Shown here piece after piece: positions 46,264 through 55,822 of a stretch of DNA of 64,000 bases. A program made the position numbers and the translations under genes. How positions within the stretch are numbered: the stretch's first letter is position 1; each line of letters opens with the position of its first letter. The notes under the pieces were generated by a model. That model searched no databases. It saw nothing but the letters and a program-made list of their open reading frames with translations, and had not been told where the DNA came from. This DNA comes from Shewanella seohaensis (GTDB lineage Bacteria; Pseudomonadota; Gammaproteobacteria; Enterobacterales; Shewanellaceae): assembly GCF_025449215.1 (NCBI RefSeq), contig NZ_CP104900.1, positions 2,418,001 to 2,482,000 on the forward strand, written 5' to 3'.

Positions 46264-46471
46264 AGTCTTTACGTAGTGTCGTACTGCCTGCGAATATTGC
46301 CACAAGTGGCATGTGGTTTACTCAACCCATGCCACTTCAGGTGTGGGGCTTACAGATCCGCAGCCGCTTAAGCTTTGGTGATGTATCGCAGGGATAAAAC
46401 AGTGGAGCGCAAAGGCCAGTTTTGTTAAGCTCGGCCGACATTTGAAATCGAAGCAAATCAAAGGATATTCG

Positions 46472-46960
46472 ATGAGCATTAAAGACGATATGGTTGTGCA
46501 GTTTAACTACACTCTGCGCGACGAAAAAGGCGAAGTGATCGAGACGAACGAAGGTCGCGAGCCGATTGCTTACTTACACGGCCATGACAACATGATGCCA
46601 GGTGTTGAGAATGCGATTAATGGTAAAGCGATTGGTGAAAAGTTCACTGTTACTCTGCCATGCACTGAAACCTATGGTCAACGTATCGAAGGTGAAGCGG
46701 CGCAGCAGCGTGTTTCTGTGAAGCACCTGTTAGGCGCTAGCGTGTGGAAGCCAGGCATGACGGCTGTGGTTCACACTGATCAGGGTCAACGTCAAGTGAC
46801 TATCGTCAAAGTGGGTAAGTTTATGGCGACTGTGGATGTTAACCATCCATTAGCGGGCCGTGACTTAACCTTCGATATCGAAGTGGTTGGCGCCCGTGAT
46901 GCGACCGATGAAGAAATCGCCCACGGTCATGCCCACGGTGTAGGCGGTCACCACCACTAA
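46472..46960 (+). CDS. SlyD-like FKBP peptidyl-prolyl isomerase
   Basis: A 162-residue FKBP with an inserted IF domain, as in SlyD. Landmarks: MVVQFNYTLRDEKGEVIETN, PIAYLHGHDNMMPGVENAIN, GKAIGEKFTVTLP and DVNHPLAGRDLTFDIEVVGA. A His-rich tail (HGHAHGVGGHHH) suggests nickel or zinc binding. It catalyses prolyl isomerisation and acts as a chaperone, in some species for metal-enzyme maturation. ATG 46472 has AGGA at about 6 bases. Monocistronic with a strong terminator. Confidence 0.9.
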   Translation: MSIKDDMVVQFNYTLRDEKGEVIETNEGREPIAYLHGHDNMMPGVENAINGKAIGEKFTVTLPCTETYGQRIEGEAAQQRVSVKHLLGASVWKPGMTAVVHTDQGQRQVTIVKVGKFMATVDVNHPLAGRDLTFDIEVVGARDATDEEIAHGHAHGVGGHHH

Positions 46961-47031
46961 TCTGTGTGGTTGCTCCCATCAATACTCTGCTACAGCAGGG
47001 GTGCTCGGGAGTAATGACCAGATAAGTAAAC

Positions 47032-47061
47032 AAAAGCCCAAACCTAGGTTTGGGCTTTTTT
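47032..47061. terminator. Terminator after the SlyD-like gene
   Basis: AAAAGCCCAAACCT followed by its exact complement gives a tight stem, then six T's. Confidence 0.88.
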
Positions 47062-47249
47062 GTGCGCTAATACTTTGGTTTGCAATCCATGTTTGTAATC
47101 AAAGTCTCGCAACCACAGTTTCGTAATCAAAATCTCTCAATCAAGGTCGTGGCTTTTGTGTATAGGATTCACCGCTAAACTTATGCCCACTTTTCATGGC
47201 GAGGCTTGAGCACAGGCTTTCTGCGCCCAATCCCAAACATGCACACCGC

Positions 47250-49177
47250 TTAATGAACATGCTCCATCGGTTTATCACTAAACATCATATCGAGACTCGC
47301 TTGTGTCTGTGGGTGGTAACCACTGCGGGCCGCCAAGTAAACGGTTTTTGCCCAGTCATAGTGCTCGCTGCTCGCCAGTTTTTGATACAAAGGCACAATC
47401 AGCCTGCAGCGGCCAATATCGGTGAAATGTTGTTTCAGTGCCGGTAAGACACTGTAGTAACCGTTATCGAGGGCGAGGGCATACCAAGCAAAGGCGATTT
47501 CATTATTGTGCGTGCCAGTAAAATGAAAGGCCTTATCTAACTCGGCTAATTGCTGCTCAGTGAGATTTAGCCTCGGCATTTCATTAATAAAGCGTAGCCA
47601 TTGATGCACTGTCCAGCCCTGAGTGTTCAGAGCGCTGGCGTCACGTTTGCCTTCTAACCATGCTTGGCGCTGGGCATCGATATCATCGAAAGCGTGTGAG
47701 TTGGGTGGCACTAAAAAGCTGGGTAGACCTTGTCCCTCCACCCAAGTATCCACTTCGGACTCACTGACGATATTGGGATATTTTTGCAATAACTGCTGCG
47801 TGAGGTAATTGCGGAACTGCTCCGTGGTAATGCTTTGAAACGCAAAGTGATCGAAGTAGCTTTTCACGAAGGTGTCGAACTGCTCACGGCCAAATTTTTG
47901 CTCGAGGAAGCGCAAAAATAATTGTCCTTTCACATAGGGGACGCCGCTAAAGGCATCGTCGGGATCGCGCTCGCCTAAGTCAATATGCAGTACAGAATCG
48001 CCGGCGGGCAACTCGGCTAATTCGGCCAATAGCTCAGAGTAACCAATGGTTTGCTCCATCAGGGCGCGGTCGCGGCCATAGAGATCTTCCATAATGCGGT
48101 TTTCCACATAAGTGGTAAAACCTTCGTTAAGCCAGAGATCGCGCCAAGTGGCGTTAGTGACTAAATTGCCCGACCAAGAATGGGCCAGCTCGTGGGCGAT
48201 TAAACTCACTAGGCTTTTATCTCCCGCGATGACTGTGGGAGTAATAAAGGATAATCGCGGATTTTCCATCCCGCCGAAGGGGAAGCTGGGCGGGAGGATC
48301 AACAGATCGTATCGACCCCAACGATAATCGCCGTAGCGTTTGGCGGCAATGGCAATCATCTCCGGTGTATCGGCAAATTCTTTGCTGGCCTTGTCGAGCA
48401 TTTCGGGCTCGGCCCAAATGCCTGAGGTATCGTCTAAGGCGGCAAATTGCAGGTGTCCTGCGGCAATGGCAATCAAGTAAGCTGGAATCGCCTGCGGCAT
48501 AGTGAATTGGGTTTGCGTTGCAGACACGCTCTCTCGGTCGGCACTCATGACGACGCTAATGCCTTGCTTGGCTGTGACGGTAGCGCTGTAGGTTTGGCGC
48601 ACGGCGGGCGTATCTTGCAGCGGGATCCAGCTTCTGGCATGGATGGCTTGGCTCTGGCTAAACATAAATGGCCATTGCTTACCTTGGGTTTGCTCTGGAG
48701 TAAGCCATTGAATGCCTGATGGATTCTTGGATGTATGATAATTAACTTTGACTTTGGCGACTCGTTCTTGAGGCAGATTGATGGTGAGCGCTGCGCCTTT
48801 GACCTTATCGGCCGCACCTAAACTAAAGGGCACGGATTGCCATTGGCCGTTTGCATTTAACATGCTGACGCTGTTAATCGTAAGGTCACGGGTATCGAGC
48901 ACGAGTACTTTTCCGGCCTGATGCCAATCCAGCTCGAGAATCGCATCCCCGCGAGTTGCTGCTGCGCAAAATCTACCTTTAATGCCAATGCGATGTGATG
49001 AATGCTCACTTGCTGGTAATTGGCAAAGGTCAGCTCATCGGTGACAGAGTGCATTTGGCTTGCTGTGGTACTTGCCAGGCTGGTATTCGGTAAGGTATTG
49101 GCCGCATTGGCATATTGTACTAATGGCAGCAGCATTAAGAGTGCGCTGCTAATGAGGGTACGACGGGATAAAAACAT
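47250..49177 (-). pseudogene. M1-family aminopeptidase (LTA4-hydrolase-like), exported, frameshifted
   Basis: A periplasmic zinc aminopeptidase of about 642 residues; signal peptide SSALLMLLPLVQYANAA. Motifs: FGGMENPRLSF (GxMEN), HELAHSWSGNLV with the third ligand in WLNEGFTTYVE, and a C-terminal helical domain. The frame breaks at the C-run 48947-48950 on the plus strand, one base short; then the frame reads DAILELDWHQAGKVLVLDTR. Without repair the N-terminal beta domain is separated from the catalytic one. Likely a sequence error. Convergent with the SlyD-like gene. Confidence 0.85.
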
Positions 49178-49562
49178 ATAACCACCCAGTGTTGTGATTC
49201 TTGTTATGGTGTAAAGGCGCTAGCCGCGAGCGGGCTTGAATCGCTGATGCGGGATTTTACTCGAACTGCTCTGGTTTGGGGCAATTTAGCTGACACTAAA
49301 ATGTAATTAAACTTTATCTACATTCTCTGATTGCCTTGCTAAAAGGCAGGGTTAACACTCTATGGCGAGTGCGCAGGACTTGAGGTAAGCGCACTCAATA
49401 CCGAGCGATGTAGATTTGCTGTCGATGGGTAAACCTAAGCTCGCCTAGCCTATGGCGTGTCTGTCATCAGCGGTAATGCGAGTTTAAAAGTTCATCCTTA
49501 GCGATATAACTTTGCTATTATGGCGCGTTTTAAGAGTGGTTCATCACGAGAGCGGAATTGCT
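49178..49562. other. Divergent intergenic region, no gene seen
   Basis: About 385 bases between the aminopeptidase gene and the DUF3389 gene. No repeat, RNA or coding sequence recognised; promoters of both genes expected. Confidence 0.45.
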
Positions 49563-49790
49563 ATGCTAGTGGAATTTTCTCAGGGTAAGTTGATTGCCAC
49601 TGAATTTGAAGTGCAGATCCGGCTGAACATGGCCAATGTGGTGCTTCAAGCCGCGGCCGAAGACATCAGCCTTAGGCAGGAGCCGCCGATGCTCATCGCC
49701 AATGGCGGCGGCGTGCGTTGGAGCATTAAATTAGATAACACCAACCAGCTCGATGCATTGCAAGCTCTCCTTGGTATTGATTATCTGTAA
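49563..49790 (+). CDS. DUF3389-family small protein
   Basis: A 75-residue protein (MLVEFSQGKLIATEFEVQIR, ANVVLQAAAEDISLRQEPPM, then LIANGGGVRWSIKLDN). It matches the pattern of DUF3389 proteins found in Vibrio and Shewanella. Role unknown; soluble. ATG 49563 is chosen because GCGGA lies about 7 bases upstream; a longer reading from 49512 is unlikely. The next gene starts 52 bases downstream and may be co-transcribed. Confidence 0.7.
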   Translation: MLVEFSQGKLIATEFEVQIRLNMANVVLQAAAEDISLRQEPPMLIANGGGVRWSIKLDNTNQLDALQALLGIDYL

Positions 49791-49842
49791 AGCGCTCGCA
49801 GGGCGAGCATAATAACTTTTGATTTATAAAGGATTTGTCAGT

Positions 49843-50508
49843 ATGACACTTGAACGTATTGTGATTGAGCCTCAAGTTGAGGCGACGGCTGCGGTGATTT
49901 GGTTACACGGTTTAGGGGACTCGGGCGCAGGGTTTGCACCTGTGGTTCCAGCATTAGGCTTGCCAGCGGGACACAGCATTCGCTTTATCTTCCCACACGC
50001 GCCAGAGCAAGCGGTGACCATCAACGGCGGCTACATTATGCGTGCTTGGTATGACATTAAAAGCATGGATTTGCACGATAGAGCCGATATGCAGGGCGTG
50101 ATGGCCTCGGAGCTGAGTGTACAGGCCTTGATTGACGAACAAATCGCCGCGGGGATCCCCAGTGAGCGCATCGTCTTAGCCGGATTTAGCCAAGGCGGGG
50201 TGATGAGCCTATTTACCGGATTACGTTATCCCCAAAAACTTGCTGGCATTATGGCGCTGTCCTGTTATTTACCGACGGGTGATGTGTTACCCAGCCAATT
50301 AAGTGCAGCCAATGCGAAAACGCCTATTTTACATCAGCACGGTGAACAGGATGATGTAGTGCCACTATCCGCAGGTTTATTAGCGAAAGACGCGTTAATA
50401 GCTGGGGGATATTCGGTGCAATGGCAAACCTACCCGATGCCGCATTCGGTTATCCCGGTACAATTAAAAGCAATAAGCACTTGGTTACAACAGTGTTTTG
50501 AAATGTAG
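49843..50508 (+). CDS. Carboxylesterase/phospholipase (alpha/beta hydrolase 2)
   Basis: A 221-residue serine esterase of the acyl-protein-thioesterase type. Landmarks: AAVIWLHGLGDSGAGFAPVV, IRFIFPHAPEQAVTINGGY, the nucleophile in LAGFSQGGVMSLF, Asp in GEQDDVVPLS and His in PMPHSV. Such enzymes hydrolyse short to medium-chain esters or lysophospholipids. ATG 49843 has AAGGA about 8 bases upstream. Intact; followed by a terminator. Confidence 0.9.
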   Translation: MTLERIVIEPQVEATAAVIWLHGLGDSGAGFAPVVPALGLPAGHSIRFIFPHAPEQAVTINGGYIMRAWYDIKSMDLHDRADMQGVMASELSVQALIDEQIAAGIPSERIVLAGFSQGGVMSLFTGLRYPQKLAGIMALSCYLPTGDVLPSQLSAANAKTPILHQHGEQDDVVPLSAGLLAKDALIAGGYSVQWQTYPMPHSVIPVQLKAISTWLQQCFEM

Positions 50509-50526
50509 AAAAATCTAAATGCCGAT

Positions 50527-50572
50527 AAAAACACCATGCGGTAAATTAAATTTTGGTTGCATGGTGTTTTAT
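50527..50572 (+). terminator. Terminator after the carboxylesterase gene
   Basis: AAAACACCATGC at 50527-50538 pairs with GCATGGTGTTTT at 50559-50570 around a 20-base loop. The remaining 300 bases up to the next start are AT-rich and hold no recognised gene. Confidence 0.7.
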
Positions 50573-50872
50573 ATAGAGAACAATCCATTATATTGCCAGT
50601 GCTATCTAAGTTGCTTAAATTAAAGCGTTAAATCTTTTCTTTTTAAATGCCTTCCCCATTAAATTGTGAAATAAAAAATAAGTCGTTTAGCTTATTTTTT
50701 ATTTGAAACAAATCTGTCTTAAAACTCATTAAAGATCCCACATTAAAGTCACGTTTATTAATAAAAATGACACAATTCGTCTTTATTCTTTGTTATTATG
50801 CGTGGCGCGAGAGTCGATGGTACTCGCACAATCTATCTATGATAAAATAATTAAAATCAAGGGGTTGATGTA

Positions 50873-52593
50873 ATGACAAATAAGCTTATTAAAGGATTAA
50901 TTGCGACTGCAGTGCTTGCTGCGCTAGCAGGTTGTAATAGTGATGATGATAATACTAAAGTACCAACAACCTGTGCCGAAGCGGGCAGCGCTTGTAAAAC
51001 ATTTACTGTATTACACACCAACGATAACCATGGCCGTTTCTGGGAAAACAGTGATGGCGAATATGGTATGGCGGCTCGTAAAGCCCTAGTCGATCAAATT
51101 CGTGCTGAAGTCAGCAAGAATGGCGGCCAAACATTATTATTGTCTGGCGGTGATATTAACACCGGCGTACCAGAATCTGATTTACAAGATGCGATTCCTG
51201 ACTTTACTGGTATGAACAAAATTGGTTACGACGCAATGGCAGTTGGTAACCATGAATTCGATAACCCATTATCTGTTTTAGATATGCAGCGTCGTTTAGC
51301 CGAATTCCCAATGCTGGCGGCAAACATTTACCGTAAAAACGCTGAGGGTGGTCAAGGTGAACGTTATTTCGAGCCTTACAAAGTGTTTGATATTAACGGT
51401 CTTAAAGTGGCTGTGATTGGTTTAACCACCGAAGACACTGCAAAAATCGGTAACCCAGAATTTATCAGCGATTTGATTTTCACCGATCCTAAAGTGGAAG
51501 TGGCGAAAGTTATCAAAGAAATTAAAGACGCCAAAGCGGCTGATGTGATCTTCGCAACGACTCACATGGGTCACTATGCCGATGGTCAAAACGGTAGCAA
51601 CGCTCCTGGCGACGTCGCAATGGCGCGTGCGTTGAATAAAGGCGACCTACAAGTTGTTATCGGTGGTCACTCACAAAACCCAGTGTGTATGGAGCCGGGT
51701 ACTGAAAACAAGTCTTACGCCGACTTCAAACCTGGTGATGATTGTGCGCCAGACCAACAAAACGGCACTTGGATCATGCAAGCCCACGAATGGGGTAAGT
51801 ATGTTGGCCGTGCGGATTTCGAATACTTCAATGGCGAATTGCACTTAGCTAGCTACAAGCTGATCCCCAGAACATGCGTAAACTGGACGAAGCTGGCAAG
51901 AAAACCACTGAGTTGGCTGGCACTAAGATTGAGCCAGATGCTGAGCTAAAAGAGCTGCTGTCTTACTACCAAGAGAAAGGCCAAGCTAAGTTAGACGAAG
52001 TGATCGCGACTACCGATGCGCTGCTCGATGGCGAACGTGCAAACGTACGTAACAAGCAAACTAACTTAGGCCGTATGTTAGCCATGGCGCAAAGCGGTAA
52101 AGTGTCTGCTGACTTTGGTGTAATGAACTCAGGTGGTGTGCGCGCTTCTATCCAAGCGGGCGACATTACTTACCGTGATGTGCTGACGGTTCAACCTTTC
52201 GGCAACATGGTGACCCTGAACGAAATGACAGGTACTGAAGTCGCGGCTTACTTAGGCGCTGTGGGCAGTATCCAAATCGGTTCGGGTGGTTATGCGCAGA
52301 TCACTGGCGTGAAAATGACCATCGACTGTGTGGCTAAGACGGCTAATATCAGCGAAATCAACGGCAAAGAGTTCAGCGCAACGGCAAACTATAAGTTCAC
52401 CGTACCTAGCTTTAACGCTGCAGGTGGTGACGGTTATCCAAAACTGGCTAGCCCAATCCAAACGGGTTATGTGGATGCGGACTTACTCTATTCATTCCTG
52501 AAAGAGAAACAAGCTATCGTTGCTGCAGACTACAACCCAGTGGGCGACATTGTTTACGAAAACTCAAACAGTGTTGAAGGCTGTAAGCTGTAA
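50873..52593 (+). pseudogene. 5'-nucleotidase/UshA-family lipoprotein, frameshifted
   Basis: A metallophosphoesterase plus C-terminal 5'-nucleotidase domain, 573 residues, exported as a lipoprotein (LAALAGCNSDDDN, lipobox LAGC). Metal-binding motifs: LHTNDNHGRFW, LLLSGGDINTG, AVGNHEFD, ATTHMGHY and IGGHSQNP. The C-terminal domain has MNSGGVRASIQAGDITYRDV and the substrate-stacking VQPFGN region. It hydrolyses extracellular nucleotides or NAD(H) to nucleosides. The break at 51869-51870 (one A missing) separates the two domains. AAGGGG precedes ATG 50873. Likely a sequence error. Confidence 0.87.
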
Positions 52594-52614
52594 TCACACG
52601 CGATAAATTATCGT

Positions 52615-52646
52615 AAAAAATGCCACTCATTTGAGTGGCATTTTTA
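52615..52646. terminator. Bidirectional terminator after the 5'-nucleotidase gene
   Basis: AAAAAATGCCACTCA, a TT loop and the complementary TGAGTGGCATTTTTA form a compact stem flanked by A's and T's; it can serve both convergent genes. Confidence 0.85.
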
Positions 52647-52686
52647 TTGGTGAACTGACTCAGTGAACAGATAAAGTCTAAAGCTG

Positions 52687-53046
52687 TTAATGGCTTAGTC
52701 TAAGCTCATGGCGATGTTCATGCTGATAATGCTCGGCGCAGCTGCTGCAACGTTGCTCGGTGGGATCTTGAGTTAAACGCTCGGCTTCGATTTCAGTTTC
52801 GCAATCTGAGCAGAGGCCGTATAAGCCTAAGTCGAGTTGACAGAAGGCGGCATCGAGGCGGTTTAAACGACAAAATAGCGGATGTTCTGCGAGGTGACTC
52901 TGTGCCAGGCGGTCAATTAACTCGCCTAAGCTGAGATTGGCATAATGCGCCCCAAGTATTTCAATAAACTGAGGGTGCGCGCCGATTTCCTTCCTTAGAT
53001 TAGCTTCAAGCTCTGACAATTCTTGTCTGATATGGGTGGTGCTCAC
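52687..53046 (-). CDS. DksA/TraR-type zinc-finger protein
   Basis: A 119-residue protein with an N-terminal coiled-coil (LSELEANLRKEIGAHPQFIE) and a four-Cys zinc finger (LCSDCETEIEAERL ... CSSCAEH) as in DksA/TraR proteins. The usual DxxDxA tip acidic motif is only loosely represented (RLDAAF), so binding to RNA polymerase is uncertain. The start is GTG 53046 with AGG upstream. The C-terminus is His-rich (EHRHELRLSH). Function beyond the family is not established. Confidence 0.75.
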   Translation of the reverse strand: MSTTHIRQELSELEANLRKEIGAHPQFIEILGAHYANLSLGELIDRLAQSHLAEHPLFCRLNRLDAAFCQLDLGLYGLCSDCETEIEAERLTQDPTEQRCSSCAEHYQHEHRHELRLSH

Positions 53047-53209
53047 GTAAAATCGCCTGTTTTATCTGACTCTGGACATTCAGTCTAATAGTTCCACTAT
53101 CAACGACTATGATAAAGATCAAGTATCTGTCCGATTTGCAGGGATTTAGTGGTGTTTTAAATAAAATTTCACCACTTTCTCATGGGATTATCCTATGCGC
53201 TATCAGTGG

Positions 53210-54157
53210 CTATTCGCCTAGGCGCTGCTGCGCCTCTTCCAGCACTCGCACAATTTCCTCTGTGGTTTTATAGATGCGTAGCTCCCTAAACAGGGTGTCT
53301 GCCTCGGGGTATTGGCGATTCAAATAACTAAACCACTGCTTAATTCGCGCCGGATAATAATCACTTTTACGGCCGCTCAGTTCGCGTTGGGTGTAGCTCA
53401 GCATCAAACCTAATGTATCGGCCCAGCTGTAAGGTGCCGCGCCAGTCTTAATCGTGTCGGCAAGATTGGGCAGCGAAATCGCGCCGCGGCCAATCATAAT
53501 GCTGTCGCAGCCCGTCACCGCCATACAACGCTCGGCATCTTCGCGGTTCCAAATCTCTCCATTAGCAATCACTGGAATGGGCAAACGTTCGCGCACTTCG
53601 GTGATGTATTCCCAGTAGGCGGGCGGTTTGTAACCATCGACCTTACTGCGGGCATGGATAGCCAGCTCTGTCGCGCCCGCTTCATAAACGGCCAGCGCAT
53701 TTTCCATAAACAGGGATTTGTCTTCGTAGCCTAAACGAATTTTCGCCGTCACTGGATGTTCGGCGGGCACGGCTTGGCGCATGGCGCGGACAATATCGTG
53801 AATCGTATTAGGGTATTGCAGCAACACCGCGCCGCCATTACTGCGGTTAACCATCTTAGCGGGGCAACCAAAGTTTGCATCGACGCCGTGGGAGCCAAGC
53901 TCAATCGCGCGCATCGCGTTTTCGGCCATGCAGTTGGGCTCTTGCCCTAAAAGCTGTACACGAACCGGCGTGCCCGAGGGAGTAAAGCCGCCATTAAGCA
54001 GTTCGGGGCAGAGTTTGAGAAACACTTTTTCGGGTAAGAGTTGGTCAACCACGCGCACAAATTCGGTGACGAGCAAATCGTAGGGGTTAATTGAAGACAA
54101 AATATCTCGCATTAAGTCGTCAACCACGCCTTCCATCGGAGCCAAAATTACGCGCAC
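53210..54157 (-). CDS. dusC: tRNA-dihydrouridine(16) synthase DusC
   Basis: A 315-residue FMN enzyme that reduces uridine 16 in the tRNA D-loop. Landmarks: VILAPMEGVVDDLMRDILSS, VRVQLLGQEPNCMAENA, NFGCPAKMVNRSNGGAVLLQ with the catalytic Cys, and IHARSKVDGYKPPAYWEYI with the HAR motif. The C-terminal domain has RIKQWFSYL. The start is GTG 54157; no upstream ATG fits. Intact and monocistronic. The opening and the length fit DusC rather than DusA or DusB. Confidence 0.92.
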   Translation of the reverse strand: MRVILAPMEGVVDDLMRDILSSINPYDLLVTEFVRVVDQLLPEKVFLKLCPELLNGGFTPSGTPVRVQLLGQEPNCMAENAMRAIELGSHGVDANFGCPAKMVNRSNGGAVLLQYPNTIHDIVRAMRQAVPAEHPVTAKIRLGYEDKSLFMENALAVYEAGATELAIHARSKVDGYKPPAYWEYITEVRERLPIPVIANGEIWNREDAERCMAVTGCDSIMIGRGAISLPNLADTIKTGAAPYSWADTLGLMLSYTQRELSGRKSDYYPARIKQWFSYLNRQYPEADTLFRELRIYKTTEEIVRVLEEAQQRLGE

Positions 54158-54416
54158 TGCAACAAACCCATATCCAGTTTCAAAGGGCGTGCATTCTATC
54201 CTATTGGACTGTGGTTACAAAGCATTGCGAGGGAAGGGTAAGAGCAGTTTTTGGGGATTTTTACGACTAAATTCTGTTTCCTATCAGCATATTTTGATTA
54301 TTTCTGTGATTTGGTGATATTTTTTGAAATGAAACCGAGATGGGGCGGGTCTTTTGCAGTAAGCCAGCTACAGCACTGTTGTTGGCCACCATTCATCAAA
54401 TAAAAGGAAGAAATAT

Positions 54417-54848
54417 ATGAAGTCAGTTAAGCAAACAGCCGTTGCAGTTGCGTTAGGTACAGTGGTGGTCGGTTCTGCGTTCGCCGTGAATGCGCAAACC
54501 AACCCATTCGGATTTGAAACCATGGAAGCGGGTTATCAAATCGTCGGTTCAGAAGGTAAATGCGGCGAAGGTAAATGTGGTGGCGATATGAAAAAAGCCG
54601 CAGCTGAAAAAGCCAAAGAAGGTAAATGTGGCGAAGCAAAATGTGGTGCCGACATGAAGAAAGCGGCCGCAGATAAAGCCCACGAAGGTAAATGCGGTGA
54701 AGCTAAATGTGGCGCCGATATGAAAAAAGCTGCAGCCGATAAAGCCCACGAAGGTAAATGTGGTGAAGCTAAATGCGGTGGCGATATGAAGAAAACCGCT
54801 GAAAAAGTCGAAGCTAAGGCTGACGCAGTCAAAAAAGAAATGAAATAA
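54417..54848 (+). CDS. hvfA: HvfA/BufA-type Cys-repeat RiPP precursor
   Basis: A 143-residue exported peptide precursor. Signal peptide: AVAVALGTVVVGSAFAVNAQ. It is followed by a leader-like NPFGFETMEAGYQIVGS and then four 22-residue units, each beginning EGKCGE.KCG and ending in MKKAA(A).KA, so eight Cys in regular EGKCGE motifs. In Haemophilus and related bacteria HvfA peptides are converted by the HvfB/HvfC enzyme to oxazolone/thioamide forms that bind copper. AAGGA lies 8 bases before ATG 54417. The hvfB and hvfC genes follow. The modification is inferred from this neighbourhood. Confidence 0.85.
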   Translation: MKSVKQTAVAVALGTVVVGSAFAVNAQTNPFGFETMEAGYQIVGSEGKCGEGKCGGDMKKAAAEKAKEGKCGEAKCGADMKKAAADKAHEGKCGEAKCGADMKKAAADKAHEGKCGEAKCGGDMKKTAEKVEAKADAVKKEMK

Positions 54849-54885
54849 GCGCGAGTCGATACTATCGAGCTTCAGCTCTACACTT

Positions 54886-54910
54886 GGCCAGCCTCAGCTG
54901 GCCTTTGTTT
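54886..54910 (+). terminator. Intercistronic attenuator between hvfA and hvfB
   Basis: GGCCAGC (54886-54892), loop CTCA, GCTGGCC (54897-54903), then TTTGTTT. A partial stop here would make more precursor than enzyme. Confidence 0.7.
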
Positions 54911-54924
54911 AGCTGCATTCGAGT

Positions 54925-54967
54925 GTGGGCTTGCCAGAACGAAAAGGTAATCTCGACACGCCCTAGG
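54925..54967. repeat. MITE-like repeat, copy C (terminal fragment)
   Basis: GGGCTTGCCAGAACGAA at about 54927-54943 through CTCGACACGCCCTAG at 54953-54966 matches the right end of copy A (GTGCTTGCCAGAACGAAC ... CACGCCCTAG). The rest of the element is missing. It lies just upstream of the hvfB ribosome site. Confidence 0.65.
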
Positions 54968-54982
54968 TAAGAGGTGAAAGCA

Positions 54983-55822
54983 ATGCAAGAGAGTGGATTG
55001 GTTGGATTAGGCTTACGGCGTGAAATGCTCAGTGAGTTTTGCCAAGCGCTGCCAACGGCTATCGATTTTTTAGAGGTCGCCCCTGAAAACTGGATGACGC
55101 TCGGTGGAAAATACGGCAGGCAATTTAGGCAGCTTACTGAGCAACATACTTTTTTCTGCCATGGTCTGTCACTCTCTATTGGCAGTCCTGCCCCCTTAGA
55201 TTTGGAATTTGTCCGCCAAGTGAAGGCGTTTATGGATCTGCACCAAATTGAAGTCTATTCGGAGCATTTAAGTTATTGCTCGGGTGGCGGTCATTTATAC
55301 GATCTTATGCCCATTCCTTTTACCGATGACGCCGTTAAGCATGTGGCGACGCGGGTAAAACAGGTGGAGGATATTTTAGAGCGGCCTTTGATCCTCGAGA
55401 ATATTTCCTTTTATGCTGCGCCGAGCGCACAGATGAGTGAGCAGGCGTTTTTGACCGCAGTGTTAGAAGAGGCTGACTGTAAGCTGCTGTTAGATGTGAA
55501 TAATATCTATGTGAACTCGGTAAATCATCAATACGATGCCGAGGCTTATTTAAAGGCCATGCCAACGGAGCGCATCGCCTATTTGCATATCGCAGGGCAT
55601 TACCAACAGTCTGAAACCTTGCTGATCGACACCCATGGCAGCGACATCAACGATCCGGTTTGGGCACTGTTGGATAAGTGCTATGCCCAGCATGGCGTCT
55701 TGCCGACACTGCTCGAGCGTGACTTTAATTTGCCTGAAACGGTGCAGTTATTGGATGAGATTAATCAAATCCATGCCTATCAAGCGCGGGCGAAAAATCG
55801 TTTGGATAAGAGGATTGCCTGA
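54983..55822 (+). CDS. hvfB: HvfB: DUF692 multinuclear iron oxidative enzyme (MNIO)
   Basis: A 279-residue TIM-barrel metalloenzyme of the DUF692/MNIO family. Metal ligands are seen in FLEVAPENW, CHGLSLSIG, YSEHLSYCSGGG, LILENISFY, LLLDVNNIYVN, HIAGHYQ, THGSDINDP and LLERDFN. MNIO enzymes modify Cys in RiPP precursors, here presumably the hvfA repeats, to oxazolone/thioamide groups. ATG 54983 is chosen because AAGAGG lies 8 bases upstream. The stop overlaps hvfC by one base (TGATG). Confidence 0.9.
   Translation: MQESGLVGLGLRREMLSEFCQALPTAIDFLEVAPENWMTLGGKYGRQFRQLTEQHTFFCHGLSLSIGSPAPLDLEFVRQVKAFMDLHQIEVYSEHLSYCSGGGHLYDLMPIPFTDDAVKHVATRVKQVEDILERPLILENISFYAAPSAQMSEQAFLTAVLEEADCKLLLDVNNIYVNSVNHQYDAEAYLKAMPTERIAYLHIAGHYQQSETLLIDTHGSDINDPVWALLDKCYAQHGVLPTLLERDFNLPETVQLLDEINQIHAYQARAKNRLDKRIA

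Noticed and set aside
54540..54800. Regular direct repeats that could suggest a CRISPR array
   Set aside because: The 66-base period is coding, in frame, without unique spacers; it is the HvfA Cys repeat.
54427..54832. Long open frames on the minus strand opposite hvfA
   Set aside because: They arise from the repeat structure and biased codons of hvfA; no ribosome site or family resemblance.
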